In this document: positions 25,086-36,500 of the stretch, piece after piece
Numbering within the stretch: position 1 is the stretch's first letter
Layout: each line of letters starts with the position of its first letter
NCBI GenBank assembly: GCA_018136815.1
Contig: CM030931.1
Coordinates: 8,168,550 to 8,232,549, forward strand
Reading direction: 5' to 3'
DNA: 64,000 bases
DNA from: Isochrysis galbana
Lineage: Eukaryota > Haptophyta > Isochrysidales > Isochrysidaceae
Translations under genes and position numbers: made by a program
Notes under the pieces: model-generated
Databases searched by the model: none
Seen by the model: the letters and a program-made list of their open reading frames with translations, nothing else
What the model was told of the DNA's origin: nothing

Positions 25086-25615
25086 GGAGGTAGAAAGCTA
25101 GTGAAGAGCTGGGTGGCATAAGGGGGAAGGGTGGGTGCTTGCGCTTGCCGCGGCAGGGAGTCCTGTCTTGGGTGAGCGCTAGTCCCGTTCCTTTGCCGCG
25201 CCGCGTCCCATAAAAATGCTTAAAATTAAATTAACAATAGTTTTCGAAGCAAGCAGCCTAAGAAATACGGGCCACGGGCCCTGTTCCACTGGCCGTCGGG
25301 AAAGAGCGAGAAATGCGCTAACGCCGCGCGCGCACACCTACACGACGCAACTGTGATGACAAACCTAACATCTGCACTATACGACCGCCCGACGAGGCAT
25401 CAATGGTAAGTGTGACGAGGATACTAGTGGCTCGCTGCTGTTTTCGTCTAGACAACTAGCCGTGAAGAGCCCGCTCTCGCATCGTTGTGTGCGCCCTGTA
25501 CAGCTACATCAGCATCTACTCTCGTTTGTGGCTCGTGCCCTTGTCAGCTCAGCTACTGCCGTGGACTACTGACCAATCCAAGTTGTCATCTGCCTGTGCT
25601 TTGTCTGAAGAGGTC

Positions 25616-27043
25616 TCAGCCCCATTTCTTCCACTCTTGCCCATCAGGTGCGCTGCGCTCCTTCTCATAGTCCTTCTCCTTTACCTCGGACCAGTTTGTC
25701 GAAAGCACCGTCCCGCCAGATCTGCCGGTGGGGAGGGGAAAGTATTCAAATTTCTCCACAAGTGTGGGGGTTCCGTTTGGTGTTGCTGCGTGTGGAGTGG
25801 CCAGTCGCGGGCACGTTAACGCCTCGGTCGCGCCTGCGGAATCAGCTGCACGCCACGTGGGACCCCGGTGATGGTGCGAGCATACGTCTGAAAGCTCTTG
25901 TTCATTGCGCGGCGGGTCTCCTCGCTTGAGTTCGCATATATTTGCTGGAAGAGCTTGTTGAGGGCCTCTTCACCCTCCGGCTTCTCCTCCTCCTCCGCCT
26001 TCTTCACGTCGCGGTCGATTGCGTCCCAATCTCGCCGCGAGCCAGAGTAGACGGTCCGCTTGGCGGGAACGTCCTCTGGGTTTGCAGTGTTGAACGCTGA
26101 GACACCGCCCGTGCCATCGCCCTCAAGCTTCTCCCACTTGCCTGCCATCCGCTTCTTCAGCTTGAGCTCCACCTTACTCGTTGTGACAGAGTACCTGCAG
26201 CGGAGCAGGGCGGGCTAGCTGAGTATAGCCAGTGGCACAAACGTTCGAGAAACGGTCAGCGAGTGCACGGAGCTCGCATGCCCTTAAAGGCGCCGCTCGT
26301 CCCACCATCACGGATGCGGGCAGGCCCCCTGTCGGCTCAAGGCCAAGTAATGCCTGTCTGCCCCACCTGCACTCGCTCGGATCGACGGTCGAGTAGAGAC
26401 TAAGTGTGAGCTCGTACTTGCCTCCACCAGCCTTCCCGAAGTCAATGGCGACTCGCGCGTTGGCCTCTTCAAATGTAACCTTTGTACTGTCCGTCGGCGC
26501 ATTACGCGCAAGCACTGAGACGACAACGTGCGTCTGTGTCTGGTACCATTCGTGCCGGATCTTGGAGGGGTCGGATGGCGGCGCAGGTGCTATCGAGGCG
26601 AGACCAGATGACGCACCCTTAGCGCCAGCCACCGGCGGAGCCGCTGGGTTGGGCGCCGGCTCTCTCTGCGGCCTAGCATCCACGGGCAGCGCCATCTCCG
26701 CGTCGCACTTACGTACCCACCTCCGGAGCACGCGCTCTCGGGAGGGGTCGAGCTCGAGCGCGGCGGTAAATGCGATTCGGGCCTGCTCAAATTGACCCAA
26801 TTCGAACCTCGCCAGCCCCTCCCATCGCCTGGCGGTAGAAGAAGGAGAGATCTTGGCTGAGGAAGAGGCATCCTCCGCAGCGAGAGCGTGTCTCCCGAGC
26901 TTCAGAAGGCAGGCGGCGCGGCGGGCGAGCGGTGCGGGCGCGCTCGGGTCAGCCTTGACCGCCTGCGTGTACAGGGAGAGCGCAGATTCGTATTCCTCCT
27001 CCACGAAGGCCGCGTCGGCGAGAGCAAGGGGAGAGGACGCCAT
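25616..27043 (-). CDS. SGT1: SGT1 co-chaperone (TPR-CS-SGS, 363 aa)
   Basis: Exons are 26367-27043, 25886-26194 and 25616-25721. The GT-AG joins total 1092 nt, exactly 364 codons. Residues 1-115 are three TPR units ([20 protein letters not shown] onward). ~160-255 is the CS domain ([19 protein letters not shown], then [17 protein letters not shown] across the first intron). The C-terminal SGS box carries [20 protein letters not shown] and, in the last exon, [23 protein letters not shown]1 bridges HSP90 to SCF ubiquitin ligase and kinetochore or immune-receptor clients. The start codon at 27043 is the first Met of the TPR. The gene is divergent from the EF-hand/coiled-coil gene at 28308. Confidence 0.96.
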
Positions 27044-28307
27044 CGAGGAGAGCAGGGGTGGGGGAGAGAGAGGAACGGAGGAGATCCAACGAACGAAATT
27101 CAATAAAATAGTGCATAGTTAGCTATAGAAGGATGGGAGAGGGAAGAGAAAAGAGAAAGGATGCTCTTGGTGGTGCACTGCTCATATTCGGCGTCACACG
27201 AAGAAATACGCGAGGTAAGTATAGGGAAAACAGACGAGCAGTGGGGAGAGAGAGGATAAGAGAGAGGGGGGGGGAAGGGGGGGAGGGAGCGGCTGCGAGG
27301 GGCCACCGGCGTGTCGAGAGGCTTTGTTTTTTACCTTCTACTCGTAGTGAGCAACCTGTAAGCGGGAAGCTGTGGCTACTACCACAATACTACCTACCGT
27401 TCCTCGTACGGTGTATACTGTTAGTACAAACATTTTCCAGCGAGAGGCGAGGGGGCGAGCAGGCTCGACCGTCGGGTTGGACTTAGCGTGCGCGTGGGAA
27501 GAGGTCATGTGAATATGTGGTGTGTAGTTGTAGTTGTTGCCGCAATCCTATATCTGAAACATTGTTTGCGATTTGCGAATTATAGATTATAGCTTGAACT
27601 TCAAACATAAATATCGACATCTACTTTATACTTATCATCTATCTATGTCGCACAAGCACAAGGACAAGGAACAAGCAAGACGTAGTGCATTGTACTCTAG
27701 TTACATCAGATAGATGACGATGTACAGTATCGTAGAGCATGTCCAAGCAGCGACTACTCTTAAAATTTTAAAATTGGATGGTGTGGACCTGGGGCGGGCA
27801 GACGGGCAGAGGAGGCGGGCGGCAGCGAGGTGCACGCAGCACGCAGAGGGTTGTTTTTTGGTCTGTTGATGTTGTTGGGGGAGAGAGACGGGAAGAAGGG
27901 GGTCTGGGGGGGGGGGAAGAGGGGAGAGGGGGGGGGGGGGGGGGAGAAGGGAAGGAGGGGGGGGGGGGGGGGGGGAGGCTGTAACGACCGGGCCGCGCGA
28001 GCCGAACGAATATCTCTCTCTCCCCCCCCCCTCGCTCCCTCGCTCCCTCTCGCTCTCTCTCTTACTGTCCCTCTTCCCGCTCCCCCCCTTCTCCCCCCCC
28101 CCACTCTGTCTCTCCCTTCCGCCTTTACTCGGACACGCGTGCGGCTTCCGCGCCCCCCCCCCCGCCCCACCCCTACGTCACCCTCTCTCTCCCTCTCAGC
28201 TCCCTCTGCGGGGCGGCTGAGAGAGTAGAGAGAGCACACGCCCCGCTACTGGCTGCCAACTGGCGTAGAGTGCAGGCACACACGCGCGGGAAACATACAA
28301 AACGCCG
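27044..28307. promoter_or_regulatory. Divergent intergenic region between SGT1 and the EF-hand/coiled-coil gene
   Basis: 1.26 kb separating two divergently transcribed genes, so it should hold both promoters. It contains long G-rich runs (about 27905-27975) followed by C-rich runs (28022-28165) that could form G-quadruplex or i-motif structure. No TATA box or known operator is evident. No ORF here is credible. Confidence 0.5.
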
Positions 28308-31211
28308 ATGGGATCGTACGACTACAACGCCCCGTTGCGCCTCACGCGCCCGGTGCAAGCAGCGCCCCCGATACATCTGATTCGGCAGGCGCTCTATGAC
28401 TCGGAATCTCTGATGCCAACGTACCACTCGCACGATCCTGCCGACCGCGCGGCGCAGATGACCGCAAACTATGAGCGGCTTATCCTCGGACTGGGCATCT
28501 CGCCGCGTGGTCACAGAGCGCAGACCATGCGGCTCGCCAAGGGGGCCAAGGTGGGAAGCGGCTCAGCAAGAGGGCTCGGCAGTACCCTGCCCACGCTCAA
28601 GCCGGCGCGCACGCATGAGGAAGGAAATTCGGGCATGGCCAGTGAAGCCGCGTCTGTCGCGATGGCGCGTGTTGTCGCGCGGCTGGATCAGATCGCAAGT
28701 GCGGGTGCGCCGCTCTCTGAAGTGCAGCTCGCCCGCCTCAAAAATCTAAGCAAACTCGAGAGCACGCTTGTTTCCGCTACCAATGAGGGCGACGATGAGG
28801 CGATGGTCGCCGCATCGCAACGCCTGCTCGCATGGCTTGACGCACCTGATGCCGAGGTGGAGCAGCCGCGCATGCCATCTGGGCCGGAACAAGATGGTGG
28901 CGCGCGGCCCCCCAGCGCGGAGAGTGTGGGGACGCGATCGCGCGTAGCGACGCCCGACCCGGCGCTGTCAGAGGAGGCGGTTGAGGCTGTCGCATTCAGG
29001 CGCCCGACGCCGCCGCCGCCGCCGCGCCTGCCTTCACGCCTCACCAAGCCCAACCGCCCAGTCGACGCGCGGCTGTTGCGTGAGGATCTCCAGAAGCGCC
29101 TGCGCAAGAACTGGTCTCGCATCATGGATCTTTTCGTCAAGTGGGACGTCAATGGCGACGGGCATATCTCGGAGAGTGAGTTCATGCGCGGGCTCGTCGC
29201 TATCGGCGTCCCCGCAGACAAGGATTCCGTCTCTCACCTCTTTGCGGACTTAGAGAAAAACATTGAGGGCCAGGTCTCCTTCACGGAGCTCAACCGAGCG
29301 ATCCGCGCGCAACCGCTGTCCGAGGAAGAAAAGAGACGTCGCGCTGGAGGCCCCGTGACACTGGCCGTGCCAATCACTCGAGAGAGCTATGCGGCACAAC
29401 AGGCGGAGCGGCGACAGCGCGAGGCAGAGGGAGCCTCGGCCAAGACTGACGTAGCCGATGTGACAGAGGCAGGCGACGGTTCGTCGCCCAACGGTCGCCG
29501 CGCCAGCACGACGAGCCATGTGCTTGTCGCCGGCAAGATGAAGATGTGGGATAACATCGTGTCCAAGGTCGTGCCGGGCGGGCATGAGACGGCACCGAAA
29601 TGGCAGAAGGACGTTGTAAATCGAGCCAAGCTCAAGGTGGAGAAGCGCAAGCTCGACGAGCGCAAAGCTCTCGCGTCGGCGCAGATGGTCGCCTTTTGGG
29701 GCACGCCCAAGCGCGCTCCTGAGGCGCCTCACAGGCGCGACACGTCAATCGCTGGACTTGAGAAAATGCGCGACATGGAACCGACACTCGGTGACGAAGC
29801 GGGCGAGCAGCTACTTCGCGGCTTCAGCGTAGATCTCGACGATCACATGCCACCTGATACTGAGACTACAAACGACTTTAAGGCCTGGCTCAAGGACCAC
29901 ACGGAGATACACGAGGCGAAGCGCGCCGAAGCACAGGCAAGGCTCGAGAACTACGAGCACGCGCTATCGAATCTGAACATGGAGAAGCAGCGGCTGGAGG
30001 AGGCTCTTGTGCAGGTGCAGGAGAAAGCGCAGCGGACAGAGCCCGCTGCCAAGTACGCCCTAGGCGCACGCGTTATGGAGACGATGAGGGTGAAGCTCGA
30101 GAAGAAGAAGCGCGAGTTGCAATTGATGCAAAAGCGCGCGAATGACATGGTTCTCTCAACCGAAAAGCTCGTCGAGATCATCGACAGCCTGCGCAACGAG
30201 CGTTCAAAATATGTTGTTACACTTCGCACGATGGGCGAAAAAGAACAGCAGCTCGATGCCGACAGCGCCACACTTCTCTCAGCGGCGCATCAGGCGCTCG
30301 AGGAGCACGAGCGATGCAAGGCGAAGCACTCTCGACTGCGGTACGAGGCAGAGGCGACGGTAAAGACCCAGCTGCGCGATGGAATTGCCCTTCGCGAGAC
30401 AATCGCGCAGCTCGACAAGACCAACGAGGAGCTGCAGGCTAGAGTAGATGCGCTTGATCTAGAAGAAAGACAGCTGGAGCTCACGCGCCAGCGGATAGGG
30501 CGCGAGGCCGCTGAGTCGCGAGGGCGACGCTATGGGCAACTTTCACGGACGCGCGAGCGGTGGGCACGTGAGTTTGGTCGGGTGGCGGAGAAAACGGGCA
30601 TTTGGATAGATGGCAACAACGGAGACGCGGTGGAACAAGTGATCCGCTTCTATACCACGCAAGAGACCACAAACTCCTCGTTGTTCCGTATGGTCAACAC
30701 GGATCTCGCTTCACAGATCGACGAGGTTGAGAAGGACCTCGCCGCGTTGAATAAGGAGGAGGAGTCTCTGCGCCTAGAGCGCGCGGCGCAAGTTGCACGT
30801 GATGCGTCAGGCTGCAACCCTGCAGCTCGCCGTACGGCGGCGGCGCTCAAAACCATGGAGCTCACCAGGCTGGCTGACGATGTGAAGCGAGCCTTGACGG
30901 ATGTGATGCCAGTCCTCGATGCGCTAAGCCAGTTGCTCGGCGTCGAGCTCGAGGGGGAAAGCCGCGGGCAGCCGTGTTCAATGACGAATATCGATAGCTA
31001 CATGACTCAGATTGAGGCGAAATTGCTCGCGCTCCATGCCAAAGCACACCACCTCACGCAAAAGCCGATCGAGGCAATTGAGGCGGCGGAAGCTGACGAC
31101 GCACGCAACGAGCTTTTGACGGGATGGACTGCACCTGTGGTCGTTCACCGAGCGCCGGTGCTTAACGGGCGTACCGTAAAGGCTAAGGGAGTTGATGAGA
31201 TCGAACTCTAG
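28308..31211 (+). CDS. EF-hand and coiled-coil protein, 967 aa, single exon
   Basis: One uninterrupted frame, unusual in a region where neighbours have introns. Residues 1-260 are partly disordered, with a Pro run near 233. ~270-330 is an EF-hand pair: the first loop DVNGDGHISESE is canonical, the second (DLEKNIEGQVSF) is degenerate. After a basic linker, ~540-870 is long coiled coil (repeated E/K/R/L heptads), with a shorter helical C-terminus. Proteins with this layout are common among axonemal and basal-body components of flagellated protists, so a flagellar or cytoskeletal calcium-responsive role is plausible. I do not recognise a specific ortholog. The EML-type gene at 48132 and the docking-domain GAPDH give a similar theme. 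Confidence 0.85.
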   Translation: MGSYDYNAPLRLTRPVQAAPPIHLIRQALYDSESLMPTYHSHDPADRAAQMTANYERLILGLGISPRGHRAQTMRLAKGAKVGSGSARGLGSTLPTLKPARTHEEGNSGMASEAASVAMARVVARLDQIASAGAPLSEVQLARLKNLSKLESTLVSATNEGDDEAMVAASQRLLAWLDAPDAEVEQPRMPSGPEQDGGARPPSAESVGTRSRVATPDPALSEEAVEAVAFRRPTPPPPPRLPSRLTKPNRPVDARLLREDLQKRLRKNWSRIMDLFVKWDVNGDGHISESEFMRGLVAIGVPADKDSVSHLFADLEKNIEGQVSFTELNRAIRAQPLSEEEKRRRAGGPVTLAVPITRESYAAQQAERRQREAEGASAKTDVADVTEAGDGSSPNGRRASTTSHVLVAGKMKMWDNIVSKVVPGGHETAPKWQKDVVNRAKLKVEKRKLDERKALASAQMVAFWGTPKRAPEAPHRRDTSIAGLEKMRDMEPTLGDEAGEQLLRGFSVDLDDHMPPDTETTNDFKAWLKDHTEIHEAKRAEAQARLENYEHALSNLNMEKQRLEEALVQVQEKAQRTEPAAKYALGARVMETMRVKLEKKKRELQLMQKRANDMVLSTEKLVEIIDSLRNERSKYVVTLRTMGEKEQQLDADSATLLSAAHQALEEHERCKAKHSRLRYEAEATVKTQLRDGIALRETIAQLDKTNEELQARVDALDLEERQLELTRQRIGREAAESRGRRYGQLSRTRERWAREFGRVAEKTGIWIDGNNGDAVEQVIRFYTTQETTNSSLFRMVNTDLASQIDEVEKDLAALNKEEESLRLERAAQVARDASGCNPAARRTAAALKTMELTRLADDVKRALTDVMPVLDALSQLLGVELEGESRGQPCSMTNIDSYMTQIEAKLLALHAKAHHLTQKPIEAIEAAEADDARNELLTGWTAPVVVHRAPVLNGRTVKAKGVDEIEL

Positions 31212-31532
31212 GACGTGAATGACTACCGTGGACTAAGGGGATGGAGGCGGGGTCCGCCAAATTCGGCCTCGACGAGCATGCCCATCCGCTGTTTCGGAGA
31301 ATATGCTGTGCTGCGCTTGCCTACCCGCAAAAAATTACAAATATTCATCAAGCCAAATGGTGCCAGCTTGAATGAGTGATGTGTATTTTGTAAATATTGC
31401 GTGTGCACGCATGTGGTCATCCACGGTAAGTGGCGCGCGTGGTGGAGGCTCTGCTTATCGTGTGCATGCTGCAAGCGAACGAGGCGCACACTTGCCCACG
31501 CATGAAATTGGTGGCCTCGCAATGTATCGGCA

Positions 31533-31745
31533 TTAAAAATTCTGAAGATTCCGGGCTACTCGCCTACTAGTTCTAGGATTCCGTGGCATTGTTACGGCAC
31601 CGCCCTTATCTCCCCTCCCTCCACCTCCTCCCTTTCCCCCCTTCCTTTTCTCTCGGGTTGTGGGGTCCGACTCAGTTGCGCTACCAAGAGTCTAGTTCAG
31701 AGAGCGCGTTCAAGGGAGGCCGGTTGGACGTCCTCTTCGTGATAC
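31533..31745 (-). repeat. Retroposon tail and adjoining dispersed repeat
   Basis: 31533-31561 on the minus strand reads GTAGCCCGGAATCTTCAGAA then Ts. 31595-31745 is shared, diverged, with 59186-59318 (CACCGCCCTTATC, GGGGTCCG, CTACCAAG, CTAGTTCAGAG). 31212-31532 and 31746-32241 show no gene. Confidence 0.6.
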
Positions 31746-32241
31746 CGTCGGGCCGTGCACGAGTTGCTCGTTGTGCCTCTACTTGTGGTTCGGATTCGGT
31801 TGCTGCGTCTCTCTCGTGCGACGAATTTCTGCGGTTTTTGCGTCTTAGGTAAAATCGCCCTGGCACCATCGCGGTGACTAGGGCGGCCGAGAGCAGAGCG
31901 AGAGCGACGCCATCACCCGCGGGCTCTCTCCAGAATAGAACCGGATAAAATTCCTCTTACAAGCTCCCCTCACTCACACAACTATCGAACGAACGCGCAC
32001 TCATAGTAACACGTAGAGAACCAACATAAATGGGGCATGCGCGTGGAGGGTGAGAAGGAGACGAAAGAGAAAAAGAATAATTAAAGAAGAGAGGGGAAAG
32101 GGGGCCCGTCGCCTCTCCTCACGTCCTCACGTGAAGAGAAGTCCCACTTGACTTAGAAAGTAAAAGGATGGCAGGAGGGAGGCGGGGGGCCATCTGTGAT
32201 ACCCCCTCCTAAACGGAGTACGGAGTACGACGTATAGGAGA

Positions 32242-33068
32242 ATAGCCACGGCGAACCGGTTCGCCGACGATCCGACGTGCCGCTTTTGTGGCATAGCCCC
32301 CGAGAGCTCCACCCACATAGCCACGTGCATCGCGACGGCGCCCATCTTCGAATTCATAGAAGGGCTTCTGGGGACAAATCTGAGGCCGGGCTCCGAGATA
32401 GCCCAACGTCTCTTTTGCTACCAAGTAGACAGACCGCATCCCTCCTCGGGGTACTTAGGTATCCTGGCGTGGAGATACATCCTCACGGACTTTTATAACA
32501 TCCAATATGGCAACGCGGACGGTAGGTCCGTTAGGACAATCTTGAGAGCGATCCTTACGAGATACCACGTATTAGTAACGGCGAAGGTCGGTTTCTTTCA
32601 AAGGTTAAAAAAACAACGCGAGAACATGGGGCTACACGCCCCGAGCAACAAACATATCCGGAAAATGATAAGCCCTCTGTATACTATAGACAAGGATTTC
32701 AACCTAGGAGCATCAGAAGACCTCTTGCAGGCGGCGAGAGGACTGGACATAAGAAACATCACCTAGGGTAGCCAAATCTCTTAATAGGAACCGCACCGGA
32801 AACCAATAAGGACCTCACGCTATATTAATGAGGAAAAACCCGAACCGAATCTAGACCAAGAGACAAGCCACAATCTCCCACCCCCTTCTCTCCAACTCCC
32901 GGCCGAAGCAGCGCGCGCGGCCTCCCTGGAACCAGCTTCTCCGCCAGAGAGGGAACTGGGGAAGGGGAAGGGGGTTGTTTAGGGGTTAAGGTTGGGTAGT
33001 AGGGAGGTACACTAGCAAGCTGCCTCACGCCGTGTACGTAGCGGGAATTTTTTAGAAGTTTTTTTTTA
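32242..33068 (+). mobile_element. 5'-truncated LINE: C-terminus of reverse-transcriptase polyprotein plus 3' UTR
   Basis: From 32242 a frame runs to the stop at 32764-32766. It contains CRFCGIAPESSTHIATC, a C-x2-C-x8-H-x3-C zinc finger of the type found at the C-terminus of non-LTR retrotransposon ORF2, then WRYILTDFYNIQYGNADGRS and a basic tail. The 3' UTR (32767-33045) ends GTAGCGGGAATTTTTTAGAAG followed by nine Ts. The end of the coding part and the 3' UTR are shared with the minus-strand element at 44768-45532. The catalytic RT domain itself is missing, the usual 5' truncation. 33069-33514 shows no gene. Confidence 0.88.
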
Positions 33069-33514
33069 TTATGTACTACTATTATTATTAATTTATGTAC
33101 TCATTGCTAGGCGCCGCAGCAGGCTTGGCTCAGCAGGCTTGGCTCAACAAGTATGCAACAGCATTTTGCTAGCGCTGCATGCTTGCCATGGCGCCTCCGA
33201 ATGTGGGCGAGCATGCCTAGGCAGAATTATAGCTCTCGGGCTCAGCCACTCAACCACTAGCGTACCCTTACGCGCATCAACTGGCTCGGGCAAGGGACGC
33301 GACTTGCGGTCGAGGAGAATACGCTCCTTTCCACATTCGGGACGCTGTTGAAGAAGACGACGATGTGGTGTAGCGGTGGAGGTGTCCGTTTGCGAGGCGG
33401 TCAGTGAACCGTCCGAGGGATGTATGTCGAATTGGCCAATCACCGGCCGCGAGAATGGCCACGCAGTACCAAGGGGGGCTCGAGCCGCGGTATGCTACCC
33501 GTTCCAGACCCGCG

Positions 33515-36500
33515 CTATGCCTTACACAAGAAGGCGCACCACCACTGTCGCCGCTTGACGCGCTTTCCCCGCTGGTTTTGCACAGCCGCTGATCGGACCT
33601 GCCTTCCCTGGCCCGAAGAGCTGGGGTTGCCTTTCCGCCCTTTTTTGTGACTCCCTTCGGCACTGAGCACCATTTGTTCTTGCTCGGCGACCCGCCGCCC
33701 ACCGCCGCCCGCCATTCCACTGGAACCCCCACCGTAGAGCTCCGGGTAGATTTGCCGGAGCTGCTCGCGCGTCAACTGCTGCTGCCCGGCGCTAGCCCGG
33801 CCGCCTTGGGCGCTCTGCCCACTCCCCGTGGAGCCCCCGCGAGAATTCAAGCCAAGAGCTGCCATCAAGGCGTCGTTGGCGGCGGTGCCGCCCGAGGCGG
33901 CACTGGCCGATGTAGCACCAACCTTGCCGAGGCCAAGCGCTTGGAGTAGGGCGTCTTCAGATGCCTGCGCCTGCGCTGCACTAGTACTATGCGCGTTGAA
34001 GCCAGCGTAGCCGCCGCCGCCACTGTTGTATCCTCCACGAGTGCCGGCTCCGGCAGCACCGGCGCCCGTCTGGGCCTTTTTCTGATCCGTGAGTCCGAGC
34101 ATTGCATATAGCTCCGCCTCTTGTTGGGCTCGGCTCTTAGCAGCGCTAGCGCCCGAGCCAGAGGGCAAAGCCGCCGCACCGCCTTTACCACCGCCGCCTT
34201 GGGAGGCGGGAGGGGTGCCTGAAGCAAGCATCTGCTTCACTTTTTGCTCTCGGATTTTGCGCTCCATCTTCTTTTGAGCCTCACTCGTACCCATGCCCCA
34301 TGCTGAGCCGCGCTCGCCTTTCTTCTTGCGCTGCGGCACGGCAAGATGCTGCGGCATTTGGTCCACGGAGACCGACTTGCCGGTGCGTAGGTCGTGCAGC
34401 AGATCGGCGGTGCCGTCGCCATCGAGGTCCTCGTGCGCTACGTCCAGCACGCCGTCGCCGTCAAGGTCTTCGTGAATGAGATCGTAAACCCCGTCACCAT
34501 CTACATCCTCGTGCACCTGAAGCAAGCGTGCAAGCAATCCAGATTATGCGAGTGTAGGTGGTTTGGGGCGCTCGGGGCGCGCTGCGTCGTCAGCACTCAC
34601 CAGATCCGCAACTCCGTCTCCATCGACGTCCTCGTGGATAGCGTCGATGGTGCCATCGGCATCGATGTCTTCATGAAGCAAGTCATGCGTGCCGTCCCCA
34701 TCAACCTGAATGGTCAGGAGACAGCGAGGGGACAACGACGTGAATGAGCGTTCACGTTGCGACGAGACACATGTTTGTGCACCCTACCACTCATGATAGC
34801 GGCTGGCCACAGCTGGCCCTTGCGCCCGGGTTACATGAATACCAGGAACGCTAAGGGCGCGCTTGCGAGCTGAGTGCGAAACGCACATCCTCATGGATGA
34901 GATTGGGCTTGCCGTCCTTGTCTGTGTCCTCGTGAACAATGTCGATGATACCATCCTTATTCACATCCTCGTGGACCTGCAGCACACATGAAAGTGAGGT
35001 GAGTGAGAGGAGTATCAAGCGGGATTGATACAGTCGCGGCGATTGACCAAGTGCAAGGGAGAGAGCTGCCACAACATTCTGAGGCGGAGTTGCACTTGGG
35101 ATGCACGCGACTTAGCTTTAGCGCACCAGATCCGCGATACCGTCACCATCCACGTCTTCGTGGATCACATCCATAATTCCGTCGCCGTCCACATCCTCAT
35201 GAACCTGGAAGGGAGCCGGCTTACGTGTCAATAATAGGGCGCGGGAGAAGCGCATGGGGTGCCTCAAGAACAATATGCGACTGACGCGGCGCGGCGCTCA
35301 CCAAGTCGAGCACGCCGTCCCCATCCACATCTTGATGGATCAGGTCGGTGCGGCCATCGCCGTCCCGATCCTCGTGAACGAGGTCCGCCTGAAATGAGGG
35401 CGCGGAGGGGCGCAATTGGCGTGCAGAGCAGCACCGGGGCCAATCGGGGTGCGGGGTGGATCGGCCACTATCTAGCGTACAAAGCTGCGAGTCGCCCGCA
35501 GAAGGTTGCAACGCAAGGGATGGGGAGGGAAGGGGGGGCGGATGTGCGTCCAATCCGCCCCTCCTGCGACGGCCGAGAAACTCCTCATGAGTGCTCAAGT
35601 AGGCTCACCTCGCCGTCTCCGTCGAGGTCTTCGTGGACGGTGTCATAGATCCCGTCCCCATTCGAATCTTCATGCACGAGATCCATCACTCCGTCACCGT
35701 CGACGTCCTCGTGCAGCAGCTCGTACGTGCCGTCGCCATCCTTATCCTCGTACCTGTGCGCCGGGTATCGCCAGAGTGTATAGAGGATGGCGCGCCAGGT
35801 AGCGAGGCTGCTGAAGAGGAATTGTGGTTATAGCAGACTCCACTCCCTTTCCGCAGCAAGGCGCTTGGCAGGAGCCGGCAGCGCGAGCCTCCGCGATTGA
35901 GAGGGCGGCTCACATGGCATCGCTGACGCCGTCACCGTCACGGTCAATCTTGCGCTCCGACGGCCCGCGGAGGCCGCTGCTGGGCACTTGCCGAGCACGC
36001 GTGGGGTGGCGCGCTTTAGGAATGCGCTGCGCGCCGGCCTTTCCGGGCCCAGCATTGGCCGCCTTGTAGGCGGCCGCACTTTGCTGTGCGGCAGCGGCTG
36101 CCTTCTGTTGCGCAGCCATTTGTTGTGCGGCGAGCCACTGCTGCAACGCTTCCTTGGGCTCTCCCTGCGACTTGGCGGCGCTCGAGCTGGTGTATCCCGA
36201 CGAGCCGGCGTAACCCGCCGCGCCGGCGTATCCCGCCGAGCCGCCATAGCCCGCGACGCTCGAGGCTGCGTAACTGCCTCCCGCCGCGCTTCCAGCTGCG
36301 ATGGACTCGACAAAGTTCTGCACCTCCGCGAGCGACGAGCGACCGGTGTACGGCCTCGCCGGCTGGCCAGGCTTTATCACGAGAAGTGAAGGGCAGGCGC
36401 CACCGCCACAAAGCGTGCGCCTGAGCTCTGCCGAGGTGGACACGTCGACGTGCGCCACACGAACGCCCTTCTTTGCCTGAGCCTGATTGTAGTATCTCGC

